Shown: positions 1 to 8,150 of the stretch, one piece after another | Position numbering within the stretch: position 1 is the first letter of the stretch | Layout: every line of letters starts with the position of its first letter | Assembly: GCA_964509295.1 (NCBI GenBank) | Contig: CAZDWS010000003.1 | Span: 1 to 64,000, forward strand | Direction of reading: 5' to 3' | Source of the DNA: JBGSQR01 sp964509295 | GTDB lineage: Bacteria > Desulfobacterota > Desulfuromonadia > Geobacterales > Pseudopelobacteraceae | Length of the DNA stretch: 64,000 nucleotides | Notes under the pieces: generated by a model | What the model was told of the DNA's origin: nothing | Seen by the model: only the letters and a program-made list of their open reading frames with translations | The model's database searches: none | Translations under genes and position numbers: made by a program

Positions 1-63
1 ACTCCAACGGAAGAACATCTTTCTTTAGTTGCGGAGAAAAAGCTGGAATATGAAGGGATTTGA
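1..63 (+). CDS. 3' tail of an unidentified gene (partial)
   Basis: Frame 1 is open from the first base to a TGA at 61-63 and gives 20 residues, charged and helix-like, ending in EYEGI. This is compatible with the C-terminus of a gene that begins upstream of the window. The stretch is too short to identify and could be chance. Confidence 0.3.
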   Translation, partial: TPTEEHLSLVAEKKLEYEGI

Positions 64-256
64 TGGAAAATGAAGGAATAAGGGTAGGTGGAAATGTTCT
101 ATGATATCTGCAATAGATCGTGACGTTCATCATAGAGAAGGCTTCTAAAAGGAGGTTGTTTTTGGTTGCTTCCCATACAATATTTTTGAATTTTAGGCAG
201 GAGCAACGGAATTACCTTATGAAATAAAATAATCCCGTTGCTATTTTAAAAAAAAA
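64..256. other. short intergenic region
   Basis: No convincing coding sequence is seen between the tail at 1-63 and the small gene ending at 257. The only structure recognised is the hairpin listed at 202-247. Confidence 0.5.
202..247 (+). terminator. intrinsic terminator-like hairpin
   Basis: Arms at 202-214 and 230-242 are complementary over 13 bp with one mismatch, with a 15-base AT-rich loop, followed by ATTTTAAAA. It lies between the tail of a plus-strand gene and the end of the minus-strand gene at 257-457, so it may serve either or both. Confidence 0.55.
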
Positions 257-457
257 TCATGCAACTTGCTCATCATCAAATGCTTTTGCTGGAGTGCAGA
301 CATATTCAATGCTACTGGCTTTGGCTCCGCAAATCCCGCATTCAACCGATTCGTTACCAATCATATGCTCAAGATTCGTTGATAAGCCTTGAGCTTTCAT
401 ATAACAAATGTGATTCTTGTGCTCAGGATCATTACATACATTTTTTTCTGCGGTCAT
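257..457 (-). CDS. small Cys/His-rich protein, 66 aa, unknown function
   Basis: This 66-residue soluble protein has no signal peptide. It carries several cysteines and histidines: an early C8, a second Cys in a HxxC context, a CxxC pair (ECGICG) and a last Cys near the end, which suggests zinc binding. The start is well supported because AAAGGAGA lies 7 bases before the ATG on the minus strand, so it is preferred over the overlapping plus-strand frame of the same length. It is the next gene downstream of the radical SAM gene at 553-1818 on the same strand, 95 bases away, so co-transcription is possible. No family is recognised; a metal-binding regulator or a peptide substrate of the neighbouring enzyme are both guesses. 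Confidence 0.6.
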   Translation of the reverse strand: MTAEKNVCNDPEHKNHICYMKAQGLSTNLEHMIGNESVECGICGAKASSIEYVCTPAKAFDDEQVA

Positions 458-552
458 GACACATCTCCTTTGTATAAATTAGTTAAAGCCATACAATGAT
501 TTTAACCCGAGAAGTCTGGTTGTCAAGTCGCTAGTCCATATGCCATAAAATA

Positions 553-1818
553 TCAAAAATAATCAGTCAATCCGCTTTCTATTATTTCAAAATTGATTGT
601 ATCGGGTGAGTACACACCATTCAGGATAGAATCATGTTCAGCACTAGATATGTCAGTCATTGGAGTCCGTGGCCTTCTTTCCAGGTAAAGTGCTTCTCCT
701 GGTTCCATCTGGATTTTTTCAAATGGCAGGCGATAACTCGGCTTTTGCAATATGACCACTTCGCTGTAGCTGACACTACTTTCAGTCAATATTCTCAGAT
801 ATCCGGATTCTGTAATGACTTCATCATTTTTGCAAACTGCAATTGCAGCACGTCTGCGGGCAGCAGCATGTTGAAAACGTCGTTTATAGGCAAAAGAACA
901 GTAGTTCACAGGCAGATTTATTTTTTGTTCCAGGCCAAATTTGACAGTTCTCAATGCAGTTAGTTCTGATTCCAGTACAGTCACTTTTTCCCCGTGCAGA
1001 AATGTGTAGTTCCTCTCCAGTAGCGGTCCAAAATTGTGGTGTGTAAGTCTCATCTGGTGCAGATTGAGATGATTTACACCGGATTCAGCCATTTCAACAA
1101 GTTTAAGGCGTAACAGGGCTTCATCTTCAGGTACAGCCGGAATTTCGACTGTTATGGTTGGAATAATACCCACTGCCAGGCGCAACTTTTTCAGATTGTA
1201 GCGTACTGCTCCCAGGTCAAAACGGATTTCATTCAAACCGGCATCTTGCAACCTGTTACAGAGATCTGTGGTAAGCATAGTGCCGTTTGTGTACATCCAG
1301 AGATGGATGTTTTCCCCACACCTTTTTCTGACCGCTTCAAGGTAGGATATTGTCAGATCCGGTGTCAATAAAGGCTCGCCGCCGCTAATACTGACTCCGG
1401 AGAAATTAAGGACTTTCACGTAGGCAGCAAAGTCTTCAGGTTTGTTGAAAACCAGACCGTTAGTTACAGGTGGTCCATCTTCGTCCTGTGCTGTAGGGCA
1501 ATAAAAACAGCGGCCATTGCAGCGGCCATTGATAAAAAGACAGGACCAGACTCCATCTCCGCAACGCTGGCAACCTGGAGATAAGCCATCGCAGTTTACC
1601 TTGGTATTACAATATCCAAAACTTGCATGTTGTCTTAACCATTCCAGCAACTCAGACCGTTCAACTGTAGCGGCAGCAATTTGTTCAGGTGTTGCAAACG
1701 GCAGTAAGTCATATAACCGTCCGTACTCTCGGCGATTAGCTTCAATAAGCTGCTCTTGCTTATTCAGGTTGAAATCCGACTGCACCTGCTGCTGAGTTGC
1801 TGTTGTTTGTAAGGACAC
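553..1818 (-). CDS. radical SAM enzyme, unknown substrate
   Basis: The protein has 421 residues. The radical SAM motif CxxxCxxC is clear at C100, C104 and C107 (CNGRCFYC) and should bind the 4Fe-4S cluster that cleaves S-adenosylmethionine. It is followed by a GGEPLL motif typical of the SAM-binding strand. Just before the motif is a dense Cys group (C70, C76, C83, C86, C93) that could hold zinc or a further cluster. Another Cys pair lies in the C-terminal third. The start is GTG with only a weak purine-rich site upstream. It resembles the PqqE/MoaA-like side of the superfamily, but the substrate is not known. The small Cys-rich gene at 257-457 lies just downstream on the same strand. Confidence 0.75.
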   Translation of the reverse strand: MSLQTTATQQQVQSDFNLNKQEQLIEANRREYGRLYDLLPFATPEQIAAATVERSELLEWLRQHASFGYCNTKVNCDGLSPGCQRCGDGVWSCLFINGRCNGRCFYCPTAQDEDGPPVTNGLVFNKPEDFAAYVKVLNFSGVSISGGEPLLTPDLTISYLEAVRKRCGENIHLWMYTNGTMLTTDLCNRLQDAGLNEIRFDLGAVRYNLKKLRLAVGIIPTITVEIPAVPEDEALLRLKLVEMAESGVNHLNLHQMRLTHHNFGPLLERNYTFLHGEKVTVLESELTALRTVKFGLEQKINLPVNYCSFAYKRRFQHAAARRRAAIAVCKNDEVITESGYLRILTESSVSYSEVVILQKPSYRLPFEKIQMEPGEALYLERRPRTPMTDISSAEHDSILNGVYSPDTINFEIIESGLTDYF

Positions 1819-1870
1819 TTTTGAGTAGCCTCTCTGAAACTATGTTAGTCATTTATTTTAAATAATAAAA

Positions 1871-1901
1871 AAGCCCCTTCCGGTCAGACCGGAAGGGGCT
1901 T
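1871..1901 (-). terminator. intrinsic terminator of nrdJ
   Basis: Perfect 15-bp inverted repeat (1871-1885 with 1887-1901, G+C rich). Read on the minus strand it is followed by a T-run (TTTTTTATTATTT). It lies 32 bases past the nrdJ stop codon and ahead of the radical SAM gene, so it separates the two minus-strand units. Confidence 0.9.
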
Positions 1902-1932
1902 GGGGTTGAATATTCTGAACTACATTATACGG

Positions 1933-4179
1933 CTAAGCGCACTCGGAGTAACCACAGACGTGACAAACCGAGCAACCGCCCTCATGTTCTACAATGCCGC
2001 CGCATTCAGGACAGGCACCTCTTTCCTGGCGGGCAACTTCTGTACAGGTATCATAACCGCCGGCAAGCATGTGCGCCTGGATTGCCTTGGCAACTGCGTC
2101 AGCACAAGAGGTTACTCGATTATCGCCAAAACCGGATGGACAATGGCAGGAAATACCCAGAAGCTGTTTAACAACCTGACGTGCCTGAACTCCGCTACGC
2201 CAGGCCAGGGAAACCATGCGACCGATGGCCTCGCTCTGCGATGCGGCACAACCACCGGCTTTACCCATGGTTGTAAACAGTTCGAACAGTCCGTTCTTGT
2301 CTTCATTTACAGTGATATAGAGTGGTCCACAACCGGTCTGCATCTGATAGGTCCAGCCGCGTAACGCTTTTGGACGGTCGCGCTTGATGGCTTTCTTTTC
2401 TTCATCAGTATGGACTGGCTCAGTAGCGGCAACAGTTTCTTCTTTGCCGCTGCCGGCAGTTGACAGCACCTGCATGTCGCGTGAGCCGTCACGGTAGATG
2501 GTAACGCCTTTACAACCGGTCTGGTAGGCCAGCATGTAGGCATTTTCCACATCTTCGATGGTTGCCGTATTCGGGAAGTTAACCGTTTTTGAGACAGCAT
2601 TGTCGGTGTAAAGCTGGAAGGCCGACTGCATCTGAATATGGTCATTAGGGGTGATGTCGTGAGCTGTGACAAAGATGTCCTGAATGTCAGCAGGCACTTC
2701 ATTGATACCGTGAACGGTGCCGTGTTCGGCAATTTTCTTCATCAGCTCTTCAGAATAGAAACCGCGTTCCTTGGCGATCTGTTCGAAGAAAGGGTTTACC
2801 TCAACCAGAACATTGTTGTCCATGACCGTACGGATGTAAGAGACTGCAAACAGCGGTTCTACACCCGAAGAGGCATTAGCGATAATGGAAATGGTGCCGG
2901 TTGGAGCAATAGTGCTGACCGTTGCATTTCTCATGGGAGGCGCGTTCTTTTTATCAAAAATAGAACCTTTGAAGTTAGGGAATGAGCCACGCAGCTTGCC
3001 CAGTTCCTGTGAAGCCAGATGACCTTCATCATTGATGAACTTCATGATTTTTTTGCCAAGTTTGACAGCTTCAGCAGAACTGTAAGGGATACCAAGCATG
3101 ATCAGCATATCGGCCCAACCCATGACACCCAGACCGATTTTTCGGTTTGAATGGGTCATGTCGTGGATCTGCTGCAGCGGATAATTGTTTACTTCAATAA
3201 CGTTATCCAGAAAGTGTACCGAGTTTTGAATAACCTGCTTCAGTTTATTCCATTCGATGACGCCATCATTGACAAACTTGCCCAGGTTTATAGAACCGAG
3301 GTTGCATGACTCATAAGGGAGCAGAGGCTGCTCTCCGCAAGGATTTGTGGATTCAATTTCACCTATCAGAGGGGTCGGGTTGTCGCGATTAAGACGATCC
3401 AGGAAGATAATTCCAGGCTCGCCATTTTCCCAGGCCTGCTTGACAATGCGTTGAAAAACCTTACGGGCATTAAGTGTTCCGGCCGGTTTTTTGTCACGGG
3501 GATTGACAAGCTGATATTCATCATCACGCTCAACCGCCTGCATGAACTTCTCGGTCAGGCCGACAGAAATGTTAAAGTTATTGAGCTGTTTTTGATCTGC
3601 CTTGCACATGATGAAATCCATGATGTTTGGGTGGTCAATGCGCAGAATACCCATGTTTGCCCCACGGCGTGTTCCGCCCTGCTTGATGGTTTCTGTGGCA
3701 ATATCAAATACCCGCATAAAGGAGAGTGGTCCGCTGGAGATACCGGTAGTGGAGCTGACCATGTCATTGGCGGGGCGCAGACGTGAAAAGGAAAAGCCGG
3801 TACCGCCACCGGATTTATGAATCAGGGCGGTAAATTTAACGGCATCAAAGATTTCCTCCATGGAATCTCCCACCGGCAGAACAAAACATGCCGACAGCTG
3901 CCCCAGTTCGCGACCTGCATTCATGAGGGTCGGAGAGTTAGGGAGAAATTCAAAGTTGGTCATCATCTGATAGAATGTATCTGACAAGCCTTTAAGATCA
4001 GCTTTTTTGTCAAATTTTTTGTCGGCAGCAGCAATCGTGTCGGCAACACGACGAAACATATCCGCAGGCGTCTCAAGTGATTTTCCACTGCTGTCACGTC
4101 TAAGATATCGTTTTTCCAGAACTGTCAGCGCATTTTTGGAGATACCCGGAATAGATCCTTTTGCCTCGTCTTTTTTCAA
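1933..4179 (-). CDS. nrdJ: adenosylcobalamin-dependent class II ribonucleotide reductase
   Basis: The enzyme reduces ribonucleotides to deoxyribonucleotides, using adenosylcobalamin to make a thiyl radical, so it works with or without oxygen. The protein has 748 residues. The active-site motif NPCGEQ is at about residues 279-284, preceded by the Cys-containing LSACFVLPV strand that gives one of the redox cysteines. The C-terminus has the family's Cys-rich tail (CPECGG and CSVCHVCGY), which recycles the disulfide and may bind zinc. The frame is open for 55 codons further upstream, but that stretch is AT-rich and unlike the family. A TTG at 4177-4179 has an AGGGGG ribosome site 8 bases before it and starts a family-like N-terminus, so I chose it. 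A terminator follows at 1871-1901. Confidence 0.95.
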   Translation of the reverse strand: MKKDEAKGSIPGISKNALTVLEKRYLRRDSSGKSLETPADMFRRVADTIAAADKKFDKKADLKGLSDTFYQMMTNFEFLPNSPTLMNAGRELGQLSACFVLPVGDSMEEIFDAVKFTALIHKSGGGTGFSFSRLRPANDMVSSTTGISSGPLSFMRVFDIATETIKQGGTRRGANMGILRIDHPNIMDFIMCKADQKQLNNFNISVGLTEKFMQAVERDDEYQLVNPRDKKPAGTLNARKVFQRIVKQAWENGEPGIIFLDRLNRDNPTPLIGEIESTNPCGEQPLLPYESCNLGSINLGKFVNDGVIEWNKLKQVIQNSVHFLDNVIEVNNYPLQQIHDMTHSNRKIGLGVMGWADMLIMLGIPYSSAEAVKLGKKIMKFINDEGHLASQELGKLRGSFPNFKGSIFDKKNAPPMRNATVSTIAPTGTISIIANASSGVEPLFAVSYIRTVMDNNVLVEVNPFFEQIAKERGFYSEELMKKIAEHGTVHGINEVPADIQDIFVTAHDITPNDHIQMQSAFQLYTDNAVSKTVNFPNTATIEDVENAYMLAYQTGCKGVTIYRDGSRDMQVLSTAGSGKEETVAATEPVHTDEEKKAIKRDRPKALRGWTYQMQTGCGPLYITVNEDKNGLFELFTTMGKAGGCAASQSEAIGRMVSLAWRSGVQARQVVKQLLGISCHCPSGFGDNRVTSCADAVAKAIQAHMLAGGYDTCTEVARQERGACPECGGIVEHEGGCSVCHVCGYSECA

Positions 4180-4252
4180 TTTTTTGTCCCCCTGGTAATA
4201 ATATGTAGTTAAATCGATATATTGGATTTCATTGTATATAATCAACAAAAAG

Positions 4253-4268
4253 ATACTATATTTAGTGT
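4253..4268. promoter_or_regulatory. putative NrdR box
   Basis: This 16-mer matches the published NrdR consensus (acaCwAtATaTwGtgt) at 14 of 16 positions. It lies about 75 bases before the TTG start of nrdJ. NrdR is the general repressor of ribonucleotide reductase genes, so both sequence and place fit. The nrdR gene is not in this window. Confidence 0.65.
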
Positions 4269-4285
4269 TACGGCAAAGAATTAAC

Positions 4286-4303
4286 CACAACATGTATGTT
4301 GTG
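4286..4303. promoter_or_regulatory. perfect palindrome near nrdJ, possible second NrdR site
   Basis: CACAACAT and ATGTTGTG are perfect 8-bp arms around a 2-bp centre. NrdR sites usually come in pairs about three helical turns apart. The centre-to-centre distance to the box at 4253-4268 is 34 bp, near but not equal to the usual 31-32, and the match to the consensus itself is poor. It could be another operator. Confidence 0.4.
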
Positions 4304-4495
4304 TCAATAAAATATTTATTAAAAATGTAAGCAGTTGAAAGCATTTGAAAACATGACTATCCCATACCAGTGAAAGCACATAACGGCTCCGCAACAATGG
4401 ATTTACAGGCCTGGTCAAGTGTGCTAATTGTTGAACTGGCTTACAGAATCAATATGGAGATTAATTGACTGTATTATTTTCAAGGATGTGTATAT

Positions 4496-5653
4496 TTGAG
4501 ACTCTTATTCAGTGCAAAAACGCATCTTTTATCAATGCTTACCTGCATTTTGGTGCTGGTTTTTCAAGGTTTTTCGTTTGCTGCTGCTTTAGTTACTGAT
4601 GAACAATCTGCAGGTAAGTTGAGAATGGTTATCAGGCAGGGTGATGTCAGCTATGAAAATGCCACAATTACCGAAGATGTGACCTGGCGGGGAACAGTGG
4701 TAATCAGAGGGGCACTGGTTGTTTCCACTCAGGCAACTGTTCGCATTGAACCTGGAACAGTTATCCGCTTTAACAAGTCGGCAATTTTGCGTCAAATACC
4801 TCGCATGGTCATTATGGGCAGATTGCAGTGCAGTGGAACACCTGACAAGCCTGTCGTTTTTACTTCCGGCAACAGTGAAGCGACCAAAGGTGACTGGGGC
4901 GGTTTACTGTTTGTTGCTACTGAAAAACGTAATCAGATGGACAATTTCAGGGTTGAGGGTGCTGACACAGCCATTGAGGCGCATTATTCACATTTAACGA
5001 TTAATGGGGCCAGTATCAGATCATCCGGCACAGGAATACTTTTGCATGATAGCGTTTTAAATCTGCTCAAAATGGATATAAACGGATTGGATACTGCTCT
5101 GGAAGCACAAAACAGCGAAGTTGATCTGCGCGATGGTAAAGTCACTAATAACAATAATGGAATTGTTGCCAGAACTTCAAGCATTGCTGCAACATCTGTT
5201 GTTGTGAGTGGAAGTAAGCTTAAGGGCATTGTTACCGATGAATGCAGGGTCAGAATAAAATCATGCGAGTTTTCAGGTAACAGTATTGGTGCTTCATTTA
5301 CAGGTGGAGAAGGACAGGTTTTCTGGTCACGCTTTATTAATAACCGTGAATTGGGATTAGAACTTACCGGGGCACGTATAAAGGTCAGTAATTCTCTTTT
5401 TTCTGCTAACCAGCGTGATGGAATTAAGGTAAATGACAACCGCAGTCTGCTTTTTGGAAATTCCTTTGTAAAAAATGGCGGTTATAATCTAATAAATGCT
5501 TCAAAAGATAGCATTATTGCCGTTCAGAACTGGTGGGACAGTACGGAAGAATCCACTATATCTAAAAAGATAGCTGATACAGTTAACAACATGCAATCAG
5601 GAAGGGTTATGATTTCACCCTGGCTGATGCAGAAACCTTCCCTGATGCCTTGA
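4496..5653 (+). CDS. secreted right-handed beta-helix repeat protein
   Basis: The protein has 385 residues with an N-terminal signal peptide (hydrophobic core about residues 8-30, ending FSFAAA). From about residue 60 onward it is made of short repeating beta-strand turns rich in G, N, S, V and I, including segments such as GTVIRF, GDWGGLLF and NNNNGIVAR. This is the pattern of pectate-lyase-like or NosD/CASH-type parallel beta-helices. No catalytic residues are recognised, so it is more likely a binding or structural periplasmic or surface protein. The start is TTG, with AAGGA 9 bases upstream. Later ATG codons would cut into the signal peptide. It ends 13 bases before the next gene and may be co-transcribed with it. 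Confidence 0.7.
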   Translation: MRLLFSAKTHLLSMLTCILVLVFQGFSFAAALVTDEQSAGKLRMVIRQGDVSYENATITEDVTWRGTVVIRGALVVSTQATVRIEPGTVIRFNKSAILRQIPRMVIMGRLQCSGTPDKPVVFTSGNSEATKGDWGGLLFVATEKRNQMDNFRVEGADTAIEAHYSHLTINGASIRSSGTGILLHDSVLNLLKMDINGLDTALEAQNSEVDLRDGKVTNNNNGIVARTSSIAATSVVVSGSKLKGIVTDECRVRIKSCEFSGNSIGASFTGGEGQVFWSRFINNRELGLELTGARIKVSNSLFSANQRDGIKVNDNRSLLFGNSFVKNGGYNLINASKDSIIAVQNWWDSTEESTISKKIADTVNNMQSGRVMISPWLMQKPSLMP

Positions 5654-5666
5654 AAGTACTAAAAAC

Positions 5667-6806
5667 ATGCCCGTATATCTAGATAATGCCGCAACCTCAT
5701 TTCCCAAGCCGGAAAGCGTTTATCAGGCTGTAGACCATGCCATGCGCGAAGTGGGTGTGTCGCCGGGTCGTGGCGGATACAGTCGTTCTCTGGATGCCTC
5801 CAGGCTGCTTTTCCAAGCGCGTGAGTCAATTGCCGGACTGTTTGCCATACCTGATTCGTCGCGGGTTGTTTTTACCCATAATGCAACCGAGGCGCTCAAT
5901 ATGGCCATACGCGGCACCCTGAATCCGGGTGATCATGTAATTACAACCAGCATGGAGCATAATTCTCTGCTGCGCCCACTGTATCTGCTGCGCCAGCAGG
6001 GGGTGGAAGTTACAATTGTTGAAGCGGACAGTAATGGAGTTGTTAATCCGGCTGACATCAGGCGTTCATTGAGACCTGAAACACGAATGATTGCTGCCGG
6101 TCATGTTTCAAATGTATCCGGAACTATCCAGCCAATAGATGCATTTGGTGAGATAGCCCGCGAGGCCGGGGTGCTGTTTCTGGTTGATGCTGCCCAATCG
6201 GCCGGTAATATTCCGATTGACGTTGCGCAAACAGGTATCGACCTGCTTGCTGTGCCGGGACACAAAGGTCTGCTTGGGCCTCAGGGTACCGGTTTCCTTT
6301 ATGCGGCTTCATCAGTTAACCTCAGGCCTTTGCTTGTCGGTGGCACCGGTGGTCATTCAACTCTGGAGGATCAGCCGGACTCCTTCCCGGACGGATTTGA
6401 AGCCGGAACTCATAATCTCCCCGGTATTGCAGGTTTAAAGGCTGGTGTGGAGTTCGTTCAACAGCAGGGTGTGGCTGTTATTGGCGAAAAGGAACGCGAT
6501 CTGGTTAATATTGTAGCGGATAGATTTTCTTCACTTGGATCAATTAAGGTTTATGGACGGGCAGTACCAGAATCATGCGGCGGCCTGCTCTCCTTTACAG
6601 TTGATTCCATAGATCCTTCGTCTCTGGCGTTCATGCTTGATCAACATTACGATATAGCCGTGCGTGCCGGTCTGCACTGCTCACCTACTGCACATCGCAC
6701 ACTTGGAACTTTTCCCGGAGGAACAGTCAGGATCAGCCCAGGTTACTTCAGCACCAGCGCAGAGGTTGCAATTTTCTGCGATGCCGTTATAGAATGTATC
6801 AGCTAA
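5667..6806 (+). CDS. cysteine desulfurase-like PLP enzyme (aminotransferase class V)
   Basis: At 379 residues this fits the family of putative cysteine desulfurases related to SufS/IscS. It starts with the typical YLDNAATSFPKP. The PLP-binding lysine is K200 in PGHKGLLGPQG, and a Cys in the active-site loop is C338 in RAGLHCSPTAHR, the type-II pattern that forms the persulfide. The reaction would be removal of sulfur from cysteine to give alanine and an enzyme persulfide, for Fe-S cluster or thiolated products. No scaffold (sufU/iscU) gene is adjacent, so the acceptor is unknown. The gene follows the beta-helix gene closely and precedes the PIN-PhoH gene by 27 bases. Confidence 0.85.
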   Translation: MPVYLDNAATSFPKPESVYQAVDHAMREVGVSPGRGGYSRSLDASRLLFQARESIAGLFAIPDSSRVVFTHNATEALNMAIRGTLNPGDHVITTSMEHNSLLRPLYLLRQQGVEVTIVEADSNGVVNPADIRRSLRPETRMIAAGHVSNVSGTIQPIDAFGEIAREAGVLFLVDAAQSAGNIPIDVAQTGIDLLAVPGHKGLLGPQGTGFLYAASSVNLRPLLVGGTGGHSTLEDQPDSFPDGFEAGTHNLPGIAGLKAGVEFVQQQGVAVIGEKERDLVNIVADRFSSLGSIKVYGRAVPESCGGLLSFTVDSIDPSSLAFMLDQHYDIAVRAGLHCSPTAHRTLGTFPGGTVRISPGYFSTSAEVAIFCDAVIECIS

Positions 6807-6833
6807 CTAGATTAACTTTAATGAAAGGACAAC

Positions 6834-8150
6834 ATGAAAAACTTCATCCTTGATACAAATGTACTTTTGCACGACCCACAGGCTGTTTTTAAGTTTCAGG
6901 ACAATAATATCTTTATTCCGATTACTGTTATTGAAGAGGTTGACCGCTTTAAAAAGGATATGAATGAAACCGGCCGCAATGCCCGTCAGATTTCCCGTAT
7001 ACTCGACACCATGCGTGAGAAGGGCTCTCTTGCCTCAGGCATAACAATGCCCGGTGGCGGCATGCTTCGTGTTGAACTGTTTTCCGAGAAATACTACAGC
7101 AATCTGCCGGTTGATTTAAGGGTGGATAGCGGTGATAACCGAATTCTGGGTGTTGCCCTGGCTGTCCGGGAACGTCATCCCGATATGCAGGTTATTTTTG
7201 TTACCAAAGATACAAACCTGCGCATTAAGGCCGATACGATCGGGCTGCATGCGGAGGATTACGAGTCTGACAAGATCGATATTCAGGAATTGTATTCCGG
7301 TACACGTACTATAGAGATGACCGCCGAAACAATTGATCGTTTTTATGGTCAGGGTTGGCTGGATGCTACGGAAGGGTATTCTGCAAACGAGTTTGTAACT
7401 TTGGCTGACAGCACTAATGCATCACATACGGCAATCTGTCGCTTTGACGCAGCCAGCAATAAGCTTGTTCCGGTGAGGAAGATTCCCAAAGAAGGTATCT
7501 GGAGTCTGTTTGCCCGCAATCGTGAACAGTCCTTTGCCATGGACGTACTGATGGATGATTCCATCAAGCTCGTGACTCTGGTTGGCAAGGCCGGAACAGG
7601 TAAAACCCTGCTGGCCATTGCCGCCGGTCTGCAGAAAGTTGCCGAGGAAAATGTCTACAATCGTCTGCTGGTTTCACGTCCGGTTTTCCCCATGGGTAAA
7701 GACCTGGGTTTCCTGCCGGGTGACATTGAAGAGAAGCTGACCCCCTGGATGCAGCCTATCTTTGATAATGTTGAGTTGCTTATCTCCGGTCACGAATCGG
7801 AAAAGCGTCACAGCAAGGGGTATAAGGAATTGATGGCCATGGGATTGCTGGATATCGAGCCGTTAACCTATATTCGTGGTCGTTCCATTCCCAATCAGTA
7901 TCTGATTGTTGACGAAGCCCAGAACCTGACGCCGCACGAGATTAAAACCATTGTCACCAGGGTCGGGGAAGGAACCAAGATCATTTTGACCGGTGATCCG
8001 TACCAGATTGACAATCCTTATGTGGATGCATCCAGCAACGGTCTGACTTTCCTTGTGGAAAAATTCAAGGGGCAGAGGATTGCCGCTCATGTGACATTGA
8101 CCAAGGGCGAGAGGTCAGAACTGGCCGAACTTGCAGCAAACCTGCTGTAA
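6834..8150 (+). CDS. PIN domain-PhoH-type ATPase
   Basis: The protein has 438 residues and two domains. The N-terminal PIN nuclease domain covers about residues 1-135 (ILDTNVLLHD with the first acidic residue, EEVDRFK, and later DSGDNRI and TKDTNLR). The C-terminal PhoH/RecD-like ATPase covers about 225-438, with Walker A GKAGTGKT at 251-258 and Walker B LIVDEAQN. The family (PhoH2, YlaK-like) couples RNA unwinding to PIN-type RNA cleavage in the cytoplasm. AAAGGA lies just before the ATG. The stop codon overlaps the start of tsaD (TAATG), so the two genes are translationally coupled. Confidence 0.9.
   Translation: MKNFILDTNVLLHDPQAVFKFQDNNIFIPITVIEEVDRFKKDMNETGRNARQISRILDTMREKGSLASGITMPGGGMLRVELFSEKYYSNLPVDLRVDSGDNRILGVALAVRERHPDMQVIFVTKDTNLRIKADTIGLHAEDYESDKIDIQELYSGTRTIEMTAETIDRFYGQGWLDATEGYSANEFVTLADSTNASHTAICRFDAASNKLVPVRKIPKEGIWSLFARNREQSFAMDVLMDDSIKLVTLVGKAGTGKTLLAIAAGLQKVAEENVYNRLLVSRPVFPMGKDLGFLPGDIEEKLTPWMQPIFDNVELLISGHESEKRHSKGYKELMAMGLLDIEPLTYIRGRSIPNQYLIVDEAQNLTPHEIKTIVTRVGEGTKIILTGDPYQIDNPYVDASSNGLTFLVEKFKGQRIAAHVTLTKGERSELAELAANLL

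Larger units (their letters stand above)
4180..4495. other. divergent intergenic region between nrdJ and the beta-helix gene
   Basis: This AT-rich 316-base stretch holds the nrdJ promoter region on the minus strand and the leader of the plus-strand gene at 4496. Two palindromes are listed separately (4253-4268 and 4286-4303). No riboswitch core or coding sequence was found here. Confidence 0.6.

Noticed and set aside
259..459. plus-strand frame of 66 codons at the same place as the small Cys-rich gene
   Set aside because: It lacks a ribosome site, while the minus-strand frame has AAAGGAGA at the right distance and a sensible Cys/His pattern.
4180..4344. N-terminal 55-codon extension of nrdJ
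   Set aside because: The stretch is AT-rich, has no ribosome site, overlaps the NrdR-type box and is absent from the family; the TTG at 4179 is better supported.
4180..4495. a cobalamin riboswitch before nrdJ
   Set aside because: No B12 box or aptamer core is found in either strand of this region.
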